Source: Arctic95D-9 sp035967665
GTDB lineage: Bacteria > Verrucomicrobiota > Verrucomicrobiia > Verrucomicrobiales > DEV007
Direction of reading: 5' to 3'
Assembly (NCBI GenBank): GCA_035967665.1
Contig: JAYWLB010000083.1
Coordinates: 41,407-105,406 of the forward strand
Length of the DNA stretch: 64,000 nucleotides
Part shown: one piece after another, positions 1 to 8,878 of the stretch
Numbering within the stretch: the stretch's first letter is position 1
Layout of the letters: each line of letters starts with the position of its first letter
Notes under the pieces: generated by a model
The model's database searches: none
Seen by the model: the letters and a program-made list of their open reading frames with translations, nothing else
Told to the model about the DNA's origin: nothing
Position numbers and translations under genes: made by a program

Positions 1-2
1 AT

Positions 3-740
3 GGCAAATTTGCGGTGCAGTTTGAAAAAGAGACGGTGGAGTTTCCGTTTCGCCCGGTCAAGGGCCACGCCTTCGGGCTCGATAACAGTGGGCGTGATGT
101 CGGTGTTCGCATTCTTTATGCGACCAGAACCGCGCTACTCTTCGGGATTATCCTCGTCATTTTTACCTATGTGATAGGAATTTTCCTTGGATCGATTCAG
201 GGCTATTTCGGAGGGAAAATTGATATGGTCGGTCAGCGGCTCACCGAGATTTGGGAGGCGATGCCTTTCCTCCTCATTATGATTCTTCTCAGCTCGATCT
301 ACGGACGCAGCTTCGTTCTCCTCGGAATCATTTACGGGATCTTCAACTGGATCGGAATCTCCTATTATTTGCGAGCCGAGTTCCTGCGCCTTCGGAAGCT
401 TCCCTTTGTTGAGGCGGCCCGCGTCATGGGAATCGGACGGTGGAAAATCATGTTTCGCCACATTCTCCCGAACGCGCTTGTTCCGGTGATTACGTTCTTT
501 CCCTTCTCGCTTGTGGGTTCGATTTTCATGCTTACCGCGCTCGACTACCTCGGCTTCGGGCTGCCTCCGGGAACGCCGAGTTGGGGGAATCTCCTCGATC
601 AGGGGCAGGTCCAGCAGTACGCGTGGTGGCTCATTCTTTATCCTTCACTGGCGCTCTTTATTGTGAGCTTGCTGGGTATTTTCATTGGGGAAGGCGTTCG
701 TGCGGCTTTTGATCCTCGAACCAATTCGAAACTTGAGTAA
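3..740 (+). CDS. ABC importer permease, oligopeptide/YejE type (5' end outside window)
   Basis: This is the C-terminal part of an inner-membrane permease of the DppC/OppC/YejE family (BPD_transp_1), which imports peptides or similar solutes together with a substrate-binding protein and an ATPase. The reading frame is open to the first base, so the gene probably starts before the window; a GTG at 15 is possible but would remove the usual first membrane helix. The HxxGxDNSGRDV motif that precedes the permease domain is present, followed by several hydrophobic helices. The EAARxMG coupling motif, which contacts the ATPase, lies near the middle, followed by the PNAL segment. The dual ATPase gene starts 4 bp downstream, so the two are surely co-transcribed. 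Substrate cannot be deduced. Confidence 0.9.
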   Translation, partial: GKFAVQFEKETVEFPFRPVKGHAFGLDNSGRDVGVRILYATRTALLFGIILVIFTYVIGIFLGSIQGYFGGKIDMVGQRLTEIWEAMPFLLIMILLSSIYGRSFVLLGIIYGIFNWIGISYYLRAEFLRLRKLPFVEAARVMGIGRWKIMFRHILPNALVPVITFFPFSLVGSIFMLTALDYLGFGLPPGTPSWGNLLDQGQVQQYAWWLILYPSLALFIVSLLGIFIGEGVRAAFDPRTNSKLE

Positions 741-744
741 CGTG

Positions 745-2385
745 ATGTCTGATAAACTGCTAAGCGTCGAAAATCTGACGGTTACCTTCGATGTCGAAGG
801 GCGTCGGATCTGTGCGGTCGATGATGTTTCTTTTGATATTCGTCCCGGAGAGATTGTTGGATTGGTAGGAGAATCAGGGAGTGGAAAGTCGGTCAGTGCG
901 ATGTCGACGCTTCGACTGGTTCCAAGTCCTCCGGGGCTGGTCGAAACCGGTAAGATCCTCTTTGAAGGGCGCGATATTTTGAAGCTGCCGGTTGAGGAAA
1001 TGCGGAAGATCCGCGGAAAGGAGATCAGCGTGATTTTCCAGGAGCCGATGACGGCCCTTTCCCCGCTCCATTTTGTGGGGACGCAGCTCGCGGAAGTGGT
1101 TCGAATTCACGATCCCGAAGTGACGAAGGAAGCGGCCTGGGACCGGGCCGTGGAGTGGTTGGGGAAAGTGGGTATCCCGGATCCTGAAGAACGTGCCAAG
1201 GCCTATCCGTTCCAGTTTTCCGGCGGGATGCGCCAGCGCGTCATGATTGCGATGGCGCTGATTCTGCAGCCGAAACTGATCATCGCGGACGAGCCGACCA
1301 CTGCTCTCGATGTGACGCTGCAGGCTCAGATTTTTGATCTCATTCTGGAGATGAAGAGAGAGGACACCTCGATTCTGTTCATCACTCACGATATGGGAGT
1401 GATCTGGGAGCTCGCGGACCGTGTCCTCGTGATGAAGGACGGAAAAGTCGTGGAGCGGGGGGACGTCGAACCGATTTTCAACAACCCGCAGGAGCCGTAT
1501 ACGCAGCAGCTCCTCGCTGCGGTTCCCCGCCTTACCGATGAGCCGATTGCCCAGCCGGACCGGCATGAGGATGCCAGGCCGCTTGTGGAGGTGAAGAATC
1601 TCAAAACCTGGTTTCCGGTGAAGAGCGGTGTTTTCGCGAAAACGGTCGACTGGATCAAAGCGGTCGATGATGTCTCAATCGATTTGTTTGCGGGGGAGTG
1701 TCTTGGAATTGTGGGAGAGTCAGGGAGCGGAAAGACGACCCTGGGGCGCTCCATTCTCGGTTTGGAAGAGTCGCAGGAAGGCGAGATTCTTTTTGAAGGA
1801 AATCACATTCGCGGGCTGGGGTATCACGCGATGTTGCCCTACCGGAAGGAGATGCAGATGATCTTTCAGGATCCGTTCTCTTCGCTCAACCCCCGTCTTA
1901 CAGTGTTGGAAATTCTCACGGAAGGGCTCATCGAGCACAATCTTCTCGAAGGGGATCGCAAAGAGGTTGCCGCCCATTGGCTGGAGGAAGTTGGTCTTCC
2001 TGCGGACAACATGAACCGCTACCCGCACGAGTTTTCAGGCGGGCAGCGACAGCGGATTTGTGTGGCCCGGGCCGTCGCTCCGAAACCGAAGTTTGTTGTT
2101 TGCGATGAGGCGGTCTCCGCGCTCGACGTTACGATTCAGGCTCAGGTGATTGATCTTCTCATGGAACTTCGCGACAAGCTCGGGCTTGCCTATCTTTTCA
2201 TCTCCCACGATCTCAGCGTTGTGAAGCGCATTTGTGATCGAACCGCGGTGATGAGGCATGGAAAGGTTGTCGAGGCAGGGCAGACCGTCGACCTCATCGA
2301 CAATCCCCAGTGCGAATACACGCGTAATTTGATCGACGCCGTTCCCGTTCCCGGAGATCTCCACAAACGGGCTCGAAGAGCGTGA
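745..2385 (+). CDS. ABC transporter ATP-binding protein with two fused ATPase domains (YejF/DppD-DppF type)
   Basis: Cytoplasmic ATPase of 546 residues that powers the permease encoded just upstream. It contains two complete ABC domains in tandem. Walker A (GESGSGKS/T) is seen at about residues 42-49 and 324-331. Each half has an FSGG signature (FSGGMRQR, then FSGGQRQR), and Walker B is seen as IADEP in the first half and VCDEA in the second. The oligopeptide-type C-terminal extension (EPYTQQLLAAVP and ECEYTRNLIDAVP-like) follows each ABC domain. The fused arrangement is typical of YejF-type peptide importers. An upstream in-frame GTG at 685 would overlap the permease gene, so the ATG at 745 is preferred. 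The 84-bp gap after the gene contains a GCAAGG/CCTTGC inverted repeat (2414-2438) that may act as a weak terminator. Confidence 0.93.
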   Translation: MSDKLLSVENLTVTFDVEGRRICAVDDVSFDIRPGEIVGLVGESGSGKSVSAMSTLRLVPSPPGLVETGKILFEGRDILKLPVEEMRKIRGKEISVIFQEPMTALSPLHFVGTQLAEVVRIHDPEVTKEAAWDRAVEWLGKVGIPDPEERAKAYPFQFSGGMRQRVMIAMALILQPKLIIADEPTTALDVTLQAQIFDLILEMKREDTSILFITHDMGVIWELADRVLVMKDGKVVERGDVEPIFNNPQEPYTQQLLAAVPRLTDEPIAQPDRHEDARPLVEVKNLKTWFPVKSGVFAKTVDWIKAVDDVSIDLFAGECLGIVGESGSGKTTLGRSILGLEESQEGEILFEGNHIRGLGYHAMLPYRKEMQMIFQDPFSSLNPRLTVLEILTEGLIEHNLLEGDRKEVAAHWLEEVGLPADNMNRYPHEFSGGQRQRICVARAVAPKPKFVVCDEAVSALDVTIQAQVIDLLMELRDKLGLAYLFISHDLSVVKRICDRTAVMRHGKVVEAGQTVDLIDNPQCEYTRNLIDAVPVPGDLHKRARRA

Positions 2386-2469
2386 AGAGAAGGTTTTGCA
2401 CCACTCTGATCGTGCAAGGTTTTGAAAAGTGGCCTTGCCGGAGGTCTTTAAGAGATCTAAACTGGTTTG

Positions 2470-2769
2470 ATGATGAATTTTGATGCGTTTCAGGAGTCTG
2501 TGCAGGATGATGATGCTCCCGCAGCAGACCTCTCTCCCGAGCTCAAGTCGCTTTGGCACTTGAAAAAGGGGGAGTGGGAGAAATCGCACGATATCGCGCA
2601 GGACCTCCCCTCGAAGATGGGGTCGTGGATTCACGGTCTATTGCACGCCATCGAAGGGGATTTTGGAAATTCAGCCTATTGGTATCAACGTGCGGGCGAA
2701 ACGCCCATTTCGAAATCCCAGATCGATAGTGAGTGGGAAAGAATCACGAGAATTGCCATTGAGGGGTGA
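2470..2769 (+). CDS. small conserved protein of unknown function (about 99 aa)
   Basis: Acidic soluble protein beginning with two ATG codons (2470, 2473). It has no signal peptide or membrane segment. The order of motifs (an LSPELKSLWHLKKGEW segment, a DIAQDLPSK turn, an HGLLHAIEGD helix and a final YWYQRAG) resembles a family of uncharacterised bacterial proteins of about 90-100 residues. These look like a short TPR-like helical hairpin in which a residence or workload domain is followed by an AxYWYxRAG helix. It lies between an ABC importer and a TPR pseudokinase on the same strand, 46 bp before the latter. The codon usage and coding density look normal, so I believe it is real; the function is unknown. 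Confidence 0.75.
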   Translation: MMNFDAFQESVQDDDAPAADLSPELKSLWHLKKGEWEKSHDIAQDLPSKMGSWIHGLLHAIEGDFGNSAYWYQRAGETPISKSQIDSEWERITRIAIEG

Positions 2770-2814
2770 TTTCAGTTATAAGTTATTCCTCCATTGTTCG
2801 TTTAAGTATCGTAA

Positions 2815-5631
2815 ATGCGCCTCCCGACACTACCCGGCTACGAGTATTTGGATCTACTCGATGAAGATCCGTTCGGATGGAGTTTTGTAGCCAATTATCA
2901 GGGCCGTGAGAAGCGGCTGATTAAGGTTTTTAAAGCGCAGGCGACCAGTGATCAGTTCATTTACAGCTACTTAAAGCGGTTTGCGAAGCCCGGTTTCGGC
3001 ATTGAAGGCGTTGCGAAGGTTCACGATTATACTTTCCAGAACCGTGACAGCTTAACCGCTTATGCGACTCCGTTTTTCGGCTGGAAAGGGACCAATTCGG
3101 GAAAGTGGCAGCAGAGCTCGCTGAAGCGGCTCATGCGCGCGGTCGAGGATGACCAGGCTCAGGATCTGGTCCGCAATCTCGCTTCGGTTCTCAGCGCAAT
3201 TCACGCCGAAAACATTTTCCACGGGGGCTTGAGGCCTTCTGAGATCTACCTGACCGGCGACTCACAATCAGGGCATCAAATTCAGGTGAGCGAGTTTGGG
3301 CAGATCTTCATGGGTGGGCTCCATTACCTCGAAGCGGGCGATTTGCTCTTCTACACCGCCCCGGAGCAGCTCATGACCGGGGATTTCTCCGACGGGCGCG
3401 GCAAGCAGTGGGATGTTTATGCTTTTGGTGTGATTGCCTTTCAACTGCTGACCGGCCATCTTCCCCGGCTCGATCACCTCTGGAATCGAAGCGTCGAAAA
3501 GCCGGAGTTATTTGAGCACGCCGCGGCCATTTCCTATGGTCAGTTGACCGAAGTTTCAGAGCATGTTCTCGAGCAGATGGAGCTCGAGAAATCGGTCGAA
3601 TGGCCCACGGAGGCAGTCGATCAGAAGGAAAAGAGTCTCAGGGGAATCATTGAGAAGTGTCTGAGTTTTGATGCTTCGTCGAGACCTGTTTCGATGATCG
3701 ATATCACCTCTTCGATCGAAACCATTTGGAAAGGGCTTCCGGAGGATTCGCTTTCCTCCCCGGTTGAGAAAACCTCTGTGGCGGCTGGATTGCCCAAGCC
3801 GGTTGCGGATTCTGAACCTGCGGTTCAAGATGGTCCGGAAGCCGGGGAGATTGAAGAGATTGAGGAGGGCTTAGTCCCTGTTTCCGACGCGGGAACTGAG
3901 CTTGCCCTCGTTGAGCCTGCTGAGGATTTCATCGGTCCAGTGTTTGCCCCCGAGTGGGAGGTTGCTCCCACTTCGATTCGAACTTTTTTCAGCGATGTGG
4001 TTCATCGTCCCTTGATTCGGTGGCAGGCGATCGCGGTTGTCGCGCTCATCGCGATTTTGCCGTTGAGCTATTTTGCGCTCTACAATTATTTTCAGTTCAA
4101 GGGCGCTCAGGAGGAGTTGTCGATGGAGGCGGCCGCTTTGCAGGCCGATGTTGAGAAGCAGGCTTCCGTGTATAAGCGGGAGCTCCTCGACAAGCAGCGC
4201 AACACCACTCAATTGCAGTCGGAGTTGAACGAGGTCGAGGATTCCCGCAGTCAGCTCGTCGGTGAGGCCAAGCTGGCTCGTCAAATTGTCCGGCAGACTC
4301 AGGAAAACGGTGACCAGTTTTTCAAACTTGTGCTCGAGAACAGGGATACCGATGTGCCCGGTTTCAGGGAGGACAGGGCTGCCGCGCTGATCGAGGGACG
4401 GAAGCATTATGAACGCCTTGTCGAAGTTTACGGGGATGCTCCTGATTTCATCGTTTCGACGGCGAACGCCCTCTTTTATCTCGGGCAAATTTACCGCGAG
4501 ATGGGCGAGTTCGGAAAAGCTCTCGCTGTGTATGGTGAGGCCGAGCGTCGCTACACCGCTCTTCTTGATGATTCCTCGACCGCTAATATTGAGTTTGTGC
4601 GGAACATCGCAATTGCGAAGGAATCACTGGGCGAACTCTCGATCAAGTCGGGCGAGTACTCGATTGGCCGTCACTACTTCACTGAGTCTTCGCGATTCTG
4701 GGGAGAGGTTCGTGCGATGGATCAGAGCTGGGCGAATACGGCGGCGATAAAAATTCACGAGAACTCGCTTTCTATCGTCGAGTGTGAATTTGCGATGGAA
4801 CGGTTCGAGCCTGCTCTCGATGCGGCCCTTTCCGTGGGGGTGCAGATTGCCGAAATGCTTGAGAACGATGCCGAAAACCATGAGGCAAGCGGAGCTCTCG
4901 CGAGGTCTTTCGCTCTTGCCGGGAGAGTTTTTGAGGCAATGGGGAGAATGAACGATGCTGAGAAAGCGTTTCAGCAGTCGAGTGATCTCTATGCCAAGGC
5001 GATTGAGTTGAATTCGACGGTCGACGCCTATCATTTGGGACTGGGTAACAGCCTTGCGCGGACCGGTTTGATCAGCAACGATCAGACAAAGCTCAAAGGT
5101 GCCGCTGAGGTTCTGGCAGGAGTTGTCGCTTCAAATCCCTACGAGTCCAATTACCTGAAAACCCTGGCTGATATTTACGGTGTTCTCGCTGAAAACCAGA
5201 GAGATGGTGGGAAGCTCGAAAATGCAGTGGAGTTGGAGCGTGAAGCTCTCGCGATCCTGAAGCCGATCGTGGACAATGAAGCGGTTGCTCCCGATGTTTT
5301 GTTTTCCTACTCAGAGCGACTTTCCCATCTCGCTGAGTTGCTCGGCGACGTTGGCAAATTTGATGCCTCTCGTGTCCCGCTTCGCGAGGCGATTGCGATT
5401 CTTGAGCGGGTGACTCAATCGGAAAAGTCACTGGCGTCGCACCACCGTGCGCTCGCGAGGGCCCGGGGGCTTGCCGGTTTTGCCTGCATCAAGAGCGGGG
5501 ATAAGAGCGGGGCAAAGGAGCATCTCACTCTCGCGAAAGCGGGATGGGATAACTACATTCAGTCAAATCCTGACGATCCCGATGCGGCTCAGGCTGCGAA
5601 GTGGACCAGCGAGCAGTTGCGTGGTTTGTAA
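2815..5631 (+). CDS. membrane protein with protein-kinase-like domain (probable pseudokinase) and TPR repeats
   Basis: A 938-residue protein with an N-terminal Ser/Thr-kinase fold (about 1-300), a low-complexity acidic linker, one membrane helix at about 403-427, and a long C-terminal part with coiled coil (about 430-500) and TPR-like helical repeats. The domain order is that of bacterial Hanks-type kinases with extracytoplasmic TPRs. Several kinase signatures are recognisable: the LIK lysine at 37, an APEQL activation-segment end, and a VYAFGVIAFQLLTG helix. However the catalytic loop reads HGGLRPSE (136-143), replacing the HRD aspartate with Gly and the downstream Asn with Glu, and the DFG motif is EFG (160-162). 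It is therefore probably inactive as a phosphotransferase and may act as an ATP-binding or scaffold sensor. Partners are not known. Confidence 0.85.
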   Translation: MRLPTLPGYEYLDLLDEDPFGWSFVANYQGREKRLIKVFKAQATSDQFIYSYLKRFAKPGFGIEGVAKVHDYTFQNRDSLTAYATPFFGWKGTNSGKWQQSSLKRLMRAVEDDQAQDLVRNLASVLSAIHAENIFHGGLRPSEIYLTGDSQSGHQIQVSEFGQIFMGGLHYLEAGDLLFYTAPEQLMTGDFSDGRGKQWDVYAFGVIAFQLLTGHLPRLDHLWNRSVEKPELFEHAAAISYGQLTEVSEHVLEQMELEKSVEWPTEAVDQKEKSLRGIIEKCLSFDASSRPVSMIDITSSIETIWKGLPEDSLSSPVEKTSVAAGLPKPVADSEPAVQDGPEAGEIEEIEEGLVPVSDAGTELALVEPAEDFIGPVFAPEWEVAPTSIRTFFSDVVHRPLIRWQAIAVVALIAILPLSYFALYNYFQFKGAQEELSMEAAALQADVEKQASVYKRELLDKQRNTTQLQSELNEVEDSRSQLVGEAKLARQIVRQTQENGDQFFKLVLENRDTDVPGFREDRAAALIEGRKHYERLVEVYGDAPDFIVSTANALFYLGQIYREMGEFGKALAVYGEAERRYTALLDDSSTANIEFVRNIAIAKESLGELSIKSGEYSIGRHYFTESSRFWGEVRAMDQSWANTAAIKIHENSLSIVECEFAMERFEPALDAALSVGVQIAEMLENDAENHEASGALARSFALAGRVFEAMGRMNDAEKAFQQSSDLYAKAIELNSTVDAYHLGLGNSLARTGLISNDQTKLKGAAEVLAGVVASNPYESNYLKTLADIYGVLAENQRDGGKLENAVELEREALAILKPIVDNEAVAPDVLFSYSERLSHLAELLGDVGKFDASRVPLREAIAILERVTQSEKSLASHHRALARARGLAGFACIKSGDKSGAKEHLTLAKAGWDNYIQSNPDDPDAAQAAKWTSEQLRGL

Positions 5632-5703
5632 GTGATTGAGCCGGCGGCGAAGAACGGGGGAACTCCGCATTGACTATTGTCGCGTTGAGGGCTTTTTTGC
5701 GCG

Positions 5704-6480
5704 ATGATCGACCAGATCCAAATTGAGGATATCAAAGAAATCGCGGTGGCTGCAGGCGCTGAAGTTATGGCTGTCTACGGCACTGAGTTTTCCGTGGATG
5801 TGAAGGAGGACAAGTCACCCCTTACCGAGGCGGATCGTCGCGCCAATGCTGTGATTGTCGAAGCTCTGGAGCGGCTTTATCCTGACATTCCCGTGATCTC
5901 CGAAGAGACGAAAGCGGTCGATTATTCGGAGAGGAAGGACTGGGAGTATTTCTGGCTCGTCGACCCGCTCGACGGCACGAAGGAGTTCGTGAAACGAAAT
6001 GGTGAATTCACCGTGAACATCGCACTGGTCCGATCGGGTGTTCCCGTCGCCGGGGTTGTTTTTCAGCCGGTTGGTGAGCATCTGTTCTGGGCGGTTGAGT
6101 CAAAAGGCGCCTGGAAATCGACCGCTGGAGGTGAGGCGGTAAAGCTCGGTGGCGGGGAACATTTTCGGGACAAATCCGAAGTCACCGTCGTCGCGAGTCG
6201 TTCCCACATGACCGATGAAGTGAAACAGTTCGTAGCCGGTCTCGAAGCTGAAGGGAAGACGGTTGAATTTCTTTCCGCGGGAAGTTCGCTCAAGATCTGC
6301 CTCGTTGCCGAGGGGGCTGCCGACGTCTATCCCCGACTCGGTCCGACGATGGAGTGGGACACGGGGGCGGCTCATGCGATCGCACTTGAGGCCGGAAGAA
6401 AGGTGATTCAACACGGCACGGATTCACCCCTGCTCTACAACAAAGAGAACCTTCTCAATCCGTTCTTCATTGTGGAGTAA
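5704..6480 (+). CDS. cysQ: 3'(2'),5'-bisphosphate nucleotidase CysQ
   Basis: Member of the inositol-monophosphatase superfamily, 258 residues. CysQ hydrolyses adenosine 3',5'-bisphosphate (PAP), the by-product of sulfate activation, to AMP and is Mg-dependent. The metal-binding motif DPLDGT is at 87-92 and is followed by KEF, which is the CysQ form of the motif. EE (VISEET) supplies the other metal ligand, and the WDTGAAHAI segment near the C terminus matches the second IMPase motif. The length is normal for the family. The gene converges on the cytochrome gene on the other strand and their 3' ends overlap by 14 bp (6467-6480). Confidence 0.93.
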   Translation: MIDQIQIEDIKEIAVAAGAEVMAVYGTEFSVDVKEDKSPLTEADRRANAVIVEALERLYPDIPVISEETKAVDYSERKDWEYFWLVDPLDGTKEFVKRNGEFTVNIALVRSGVPVAGVVFQPVGEHLFWAVESKGAWKSTAGGEAVKLGGGEHFRDKSEVTVVASRSHMTDEVKQFVAGLEAEGKTVEFLSAGSSLKICLVAEGAADVYPRLGPTMEWDTGAAHAIALEAGRKVIQHGTDSPLLYNKENLLNPFFIVE

Positions 6481-8857
6481 CGGGCTCACTCCCGCGCTTT
6501 CCGAGAAGGTAGGAGATCAGGTGAACGATCTCCTCTTTTTCCAATCCGTTGATCAATCCCGGGGGCATCGTTGAAAGGTTCGGCGCGGCCGGGTTTTGAT
6601 ATTTGTCTCCGATCACCCTTGAGGGGTGAATGATGGACTCGAGGATGGTTCGGGCATCGAAGCGCATCGCAATTCCAGTGAGGTCAGGTCCTAGAATGGC
6701 CTGGTTGGTAGCCGCATCTGAAGTGAGCCGGTGGCAGGCGGCACACCCCGCCTTGTGATAGGCGGCACGACCTTTCTCTTCATCGGGATAGCCGAATCCA
6801 TCCCGCAGTTCCGGGGCAAAATCGCTCAGTTTCCAGTTCGCGACAAACACCTCCGGGTCGACGGTGACTGGTGGTGCCGCTATCGCGGGTTGGGCCGGGG
6901 AAATGAGTTCCGCCAGTTCGCTCTTCTGTTGCTCTGTCAGGCTTGCGAGCGCTTCGCTCCGCAGGTCCTGCGCGGTTCTTACATACCAGCGACCTCCGGG
7001 GAATTCTTCGAAGCGACGCAAGACCGTGAGATAGCGTTTCCGCTGTCCGGTCGTCCACTCGTCCTCGACATAGCGAAGAAAGGTGAGGTAGTGCGACCAG
7101 TCGCGCGTGTCCTCGGAGGCTTCGGCGAGGCTTAGAATCGGGTCGATAATTTCCGGGGTTTGGAGGTAGACGAGGACTTCGACGAGCTCGTGATTGAGAG
7201 GGCGGCTCGCGGCCGGGAACCGGGTGAGTAGCACTTTGCCAACGCGCTCCCTTGTCGGAGTGTCAGGCTCGCCCTGACGAATAAAGGTCAGTTGGAGGGT
7301 TCTGAGGAGAGTTAAGAGGGTTGAGTCGTCGACCTTACCCTGTTGGATCAGTTTTAAAGTCTGATTCACAATCGCTTCCTGATCGCTTTTCTCCCCGACC
7401 CGGGCGAGAGCGAGGAGGCCGTTGCCTGAACCTTGAACTCGCTCATGCCAGGTTGAGAGAGGCTGATTCTCAAGGGCGGCTCTCGCGGCAAAGGCGATGA
7501 ACCGGTCGTCGTGGTCGAGATGATTCAGGGCAAGTTGAAGGCCTTCGCCGCTTTGTTCAGGATGATATTTTTCGAGCTCCCTTCGCAGACTGAGTGCGTT
7601 CGTAATTTTAGTGCTCTTGATAGTGGTATCGGTTTTCTCACCGGTCCAGCGAACACGGTAGAGAGCCGACTGGGTTTTGCGTCCGCCGGTGATGAACCAC
7701 ATGTCGCCTTTGTGAAAAACAAAGTCAGTGAGATTGAGGGGGCGCCCCGAGAGGAATGTCTTTTTCTCTCCTTCGTAGGAAGCGCCATTCGGAGAAAGGG
7801 TGACCGCAAGAACCCGACCGTAGGACCAGTCTGCGATCATGAAAGTGTCACGCCACTCCGGTGGAAAGTTCGACTCGTAGGCGAAACCGACTCCGGTCGG
7901 GGAACCGAGGCCAATGTCGATAGACGAGGGGAGCGAGTCGGGGTAGTAGGCCGGCCACTTTCCGGTTCCCCGGCGCCATCCGTATTCGCCCCCGCTGACG
8001 ATGTGGAGAACCCGGGTCGGTTTATACCAGGCGAGTCCGGCGTCCCACTCGCTGTCGGCATCGTAGACGAACATTTCACCGTCGCGGTTGAAGTCCATGT
8101 CGAGCGGGTTTCGCAGGCCGCCGCAAAGTCTCACGAATGAGCTGCCGTCTTTGTCTGTTTTGAGGATGTATCCGGCGGGGGCGGGGAGTTTGTTCCAGCT
8201 GTCATCCCACGGGTTGGGAATGAGCTGATCCTCGCCCCAGTTCTTGAAAGGTGAGTTGGGTGAGTTGTTTTCCGGCGCGAGCTGAGGATCATTGCCATGA
8301 GTGAGGTAAATCATCCCGTCCGGTCCAAGCCGGAGATGATTGCGCCCGTGACCGACCCCGCCTTCTGTTGCGAGAAGCAGTTTCTTTTCGTCAAAGCGGT
8401 CATCGCCGGTGGTGTCGCGCAGGCGATAGAATCCCTTCGAGTCGTTGGCATTTGCGTAAAGTGAGTCGTAGGCCCAGAGGAGGCCGCGGCACTCTTCGAG
8501 GTCGTCGTTTACGACCTCGACGGAGGTAACCTTAGGCAGTTCCTGAGATTCGGATGGAGTGAATGTCAGGCGAAGGATGCCCTTCTTCTCCATTCCAAGA
8601 AAGAGTCTTCCTTTGTCATCGAAGGCCATTCCGACCCACGAGTCTTCATTTTTCTTTGCCTCGCGAATCAGTTCAACGGAGAAACCTTTCGGGGCATGTA
8701 TTTCTGTCAGGGCGCGGCTTCCCCGCGTTGCCATTTTCCAGCTTTCGTAGGCTTCCATTTCGGGAACCGGAGTGGCGGGCTCCTGCGTCGTTGCCGTTTC
8801 GCTGAGAAGAATCGCGGCGAGGCAAAACGTGATTACGGGAGAGACCTGAACTTTCAT
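6467..8857 (-). CDS. secreted PVC-type protein: beta-propeller dehydrogenase-like domain plus HEAT-like region and class I cytochrome c
   Basis: A 796-residue exported protein with an N-terminal signal peptide. It begins with a six-bladed propeller similar to soluble aldose/PQQ-dependent dehydrogenases (about 60-400), continues into an alpha-helical region resembling HEAT repeats (about 420-650), and ends in a cytochrome c domain with heme motif CAACH at 705-709 and a likely Met ligand in STMPPGL. Such proteins are very common in Planctomycetes and Verrucomicrobia, usually called membrane-bound dehydrogenase or PVC-type heme-binding proteins; a role in periplasmic oxidation of sugars is commonly inferred but unproven. 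The heme domain is short: the loop between the SRVIGDKYQ segment and the Met region is missing compared with the usual form. The start codon is 21 bp from that of the divergent ceramidase-like gene. Confidence 0.88.
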   Translation of the reverse strand: MKVQVSPVITFCLAAILLSETATTQEPATPVPEMEAYESWKMATRGSRALTEIHAPKGFSVELIREAKKNEDSWVGMAFDDKGRLFLGMEKKGILRLTFTPSESQELPKVTSVEVVNDDLEECRGLLWAYDSLYANANDSKGFYRLRDTTGDDRFDEKKLLLATEGGVGHGRNHLRLGPDGMIYLTHGNDPQLAPENNSPNSPFKNWGEDQLIPNPWDDSWNKLPAPAGYILKTDKDGSSFVRLCGGLRNPLDMDFNRDGEMFVYDADSEWDAGLAWYKPTRVLHIVSGGEYGWRRGTGKWPAYYPDSLPSSIDIGLGSPTGVGFAYESNFPPEWRDTFMIADWSYGRVLAVTLSPNGASYEGEKKTFLSGRPLNLTDFVFHKGDMWFITGGRKTQSALYRVRWTGEKTDTTIKSTKITNALSLRRELEKYHPEQSGEGLQLALNHLDHDDRFIAFAARAALENQPLSTWHERVQGSGNGLLALARVGEKSDQEAIVNQTLKLIQQGKVDDSTLLTLLRTLQLTFIRQGEPDTPTRERVGKVLLTRFPAASRPLNHELVEVLVYLQTPEIIDPILSLAEASEDTRDWSHYLTFLRYVEDEWTTGQRKRYLTVLRRFEEFPGGRWYVRTAQDLRSEALASLTEQQKSELAELISPAQPAIAAPPVTVDPEVFVANWKLSDFAPELRDGFGYPDEEKGRAAYHKAGCAACHRLTSDAATNQAILGPDLTGIAMRFDARTILESIIHPSRVIGDKYQNPAAPNLSTMPPGLINGLEKEEIVHLISYLLGKRGSEPVTPQ

Positions 8858-8878
8858 CTCCGGTTAGGCTATCAGGAG

